A DNA stretch of 14,651 bases, from positions 1-14,651 of the forward strand of contig JANXVK010000426.1 of the NCBI GenBank assembly GCA_025351675.1, written 5' to 3'. Origin of the DNA: Rhizobacter sp. GTDB taxonomy: Bacteria > Pseudomonadota > Gammaproteobacteria > Burkholderiales > Burkholderiaceae_C. The notes under the pieces were generated by a model, which saw only the letters and a program-made list of their open reading frames with translations, had not been told where the DNA came from and did no database searches. The position numbers and the translations under genes were made by a program. Below are positions 13,899 through 14,651 of this stretch, one piece after another. Numbering within the stretch: position 1 is the first letter of the stretch; each line of letters starts with the position of its first letter.

Positions 13899-14651
13899 AT
13901 GAGTGAGCTAGATTCCAGGCGTGGCCTGCTGTGGATCGTGGCCACCGCGCTTTTCATGGAGCAACTCGATTCGACCATCGTGAACACCGCCGTGCCGGCC
14001 ATGGCGGCAAGCCTGCAGGTCGCGCCGCTGGAGCTGAAGGGGGTTGTTGCGAGCTACCTGCTGAGCCTGGCGGTATTCATCCCCGTCAGCGGTTGGATGG
14101 CGGACCGATTCGGAACAAGACGGGTGTTCGGCGCAGCGGTCGCGTCGTTCACGCTGGCCTCGGTGCTGTGCGGGCTGTCGGTCAACGTGCCGATGCTGGT
14201 GGCAGCGCGCATTCTGCAGGGCCTGGGCGCCGCGATGATGGTGCCAGTGGGTCGTTTGCTGGTGGTTCGCAGCTTCGCGAAGTCCGAACTGCTGGTGGCG
14301 ATGAACTTCGTGATCGTGCCGGCACTGATCGGCCCGCTCCTTGGCCCCGCGGTGGGCGGCGCGCTCGTGCACTGGCTTCCCTGGCGCGTGATCTTCTTCG
14401 TGAACGTACCGGTGGGGCTGGCCGCCCTGTGGTTCATTCAACGTCACCTGCCCGACTATCGGGGCGCAGCGAGGCGGCCGCTCGACTGGGTTGGGCTGCT
14501 CCTGTTCGGCGCCGGTACCACGCTGCTGTCGTGGTTCATCGGCGTGTTCGGCGAACACCCATTCGACCGGTCTTCCTTCTTGATCTTGCTGCTGGCAATC
14601 GGGCTGCTAACAGCCTTCGGCGTGCACGCACGTCGAGCGACGCACCCCCTG
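13899..14651 (+). CDS. DHA2-type (EmrB/QacA-like) MFS transporter, 3' end beyond the window
   Basis: The frame is open from ATG 13899 to the end of the window (251 codons). The N-terminus has the DHA2 signature MEQLDSTIVNTAVPAMAASL (motif D1) in the first membrane helix, motif A as GWMADRFGTRRVFG after helix 2, the RILQGLGAAMM block, and motif C as IGPLLGPAVGGAL in helix 5. About seven or eight membrane helices are covered of the expected fourteen. It should be a proton-driven exporter of the inner membrane; the substrate cannot be told. It starts 46 bases after pqqE on the same strand with no terminator between, so it may be read from the pqq operon. No good Shine-Dalgarno precedes the ATG. 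A shared role with PQQ is only a positional guess. Confidence 0.9.
   Translation, partial: MSELDSRRGLLWIVATALFMEQLDSTIVNTAVPAMAASLQVAPLELKGVVASYLLSLAVFIPVSGWMADRFGTRRVFGAAVASFTLASVLCGLSVNVPMLVAARILQGLGAAMMVPVGRLLVVRSFAKSELLVAMNFVIVPALIGPLLGPAVGGALVHWLPWRVIFFVNVPVGLAALWFIQRHLPDYRGAARRPLDWVGLLLFGAGTTLLSWFIGVFGEHPFDRSSFLILLLAIGLLTAFGVHARRATHPL

Noticed and set aside
13908..14558. 216-codon open frame on the minus strand
   Set aside because: Antisense to the MFS transporter, whose membrane motifs are clear on the plus strand; the His/Gln/Arg-rich translation is an artefact.

Overview
The window is GC-rich DNA from a probable betaproteobacterium of the order Burkholderiales (Rubrivivax/Leptothrix/Methylibium-like). 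This rests on protein character and codon use only; no search was run. Its centrepiece is a complete pqqABCDE operon for the redox cofactor pyrroloquinoline quinone (PQQ). A MoxY/MoxX-like two-component system lies divergently next to it, with an M13 metallopeptidase as third gene of that operon.

Layout. 2-805 (+): 3' part of a tartronate semialdehyde reductase gene. 970-1518 (+): stand-alone GAF-domain protein. 1577-2343 (+): two gene remnants joined out of frame, namely the 5' part of a TPR/helix-turn-helix regulator and the 3' part of a beta-propeller gene. 5152-2330 (-): an operon of a 34-residue hydrophobic peptide, a TPR-GGDEF diguanylate cyclase and a YihY-family membrane protein. 5153-6374: a gene-poor stretch holding a decayed metallophosphoesterase gene. 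10377-6375 (-): sensor kinase, NarL-type response regulator and M13 peptidase, each joined to the next by an ATGA overlap. 10378-10574: divergent regulatory region with repeated TCATGA palindromes. 10575-13852 (+): pqqA, pqqB, pqqC, pqqD, pqqE, with a strong hairpin between pqqA and pqqB. 13899-14651 (+): start of a DHA2-type MFS transporter, cut by the window edge.

How the genes work together. PqqA is the ribosomally made precursor peptide. PqqD presents it to the radical SAM enzyme PqqE, which crosslinks its Glu and Tyr. A protease must then free the crosslinked pair, PqqB is thought to hydroxylate it, and PqqC performs the final oxidation. The usual protease genes (pqqF/pqqG, family M16) are not in the window. 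The neighbouring M13 oligopeptidase has no visible signal peptide, so it is a testable candidate for a PqqA-related role. The sensor kinase resembles MoxY-type regulators of methanol/alcohol oxidation and is a natural candidate to control pqq expression. No mobile element, tRNA, rRNA or CRISPR array was recognised.
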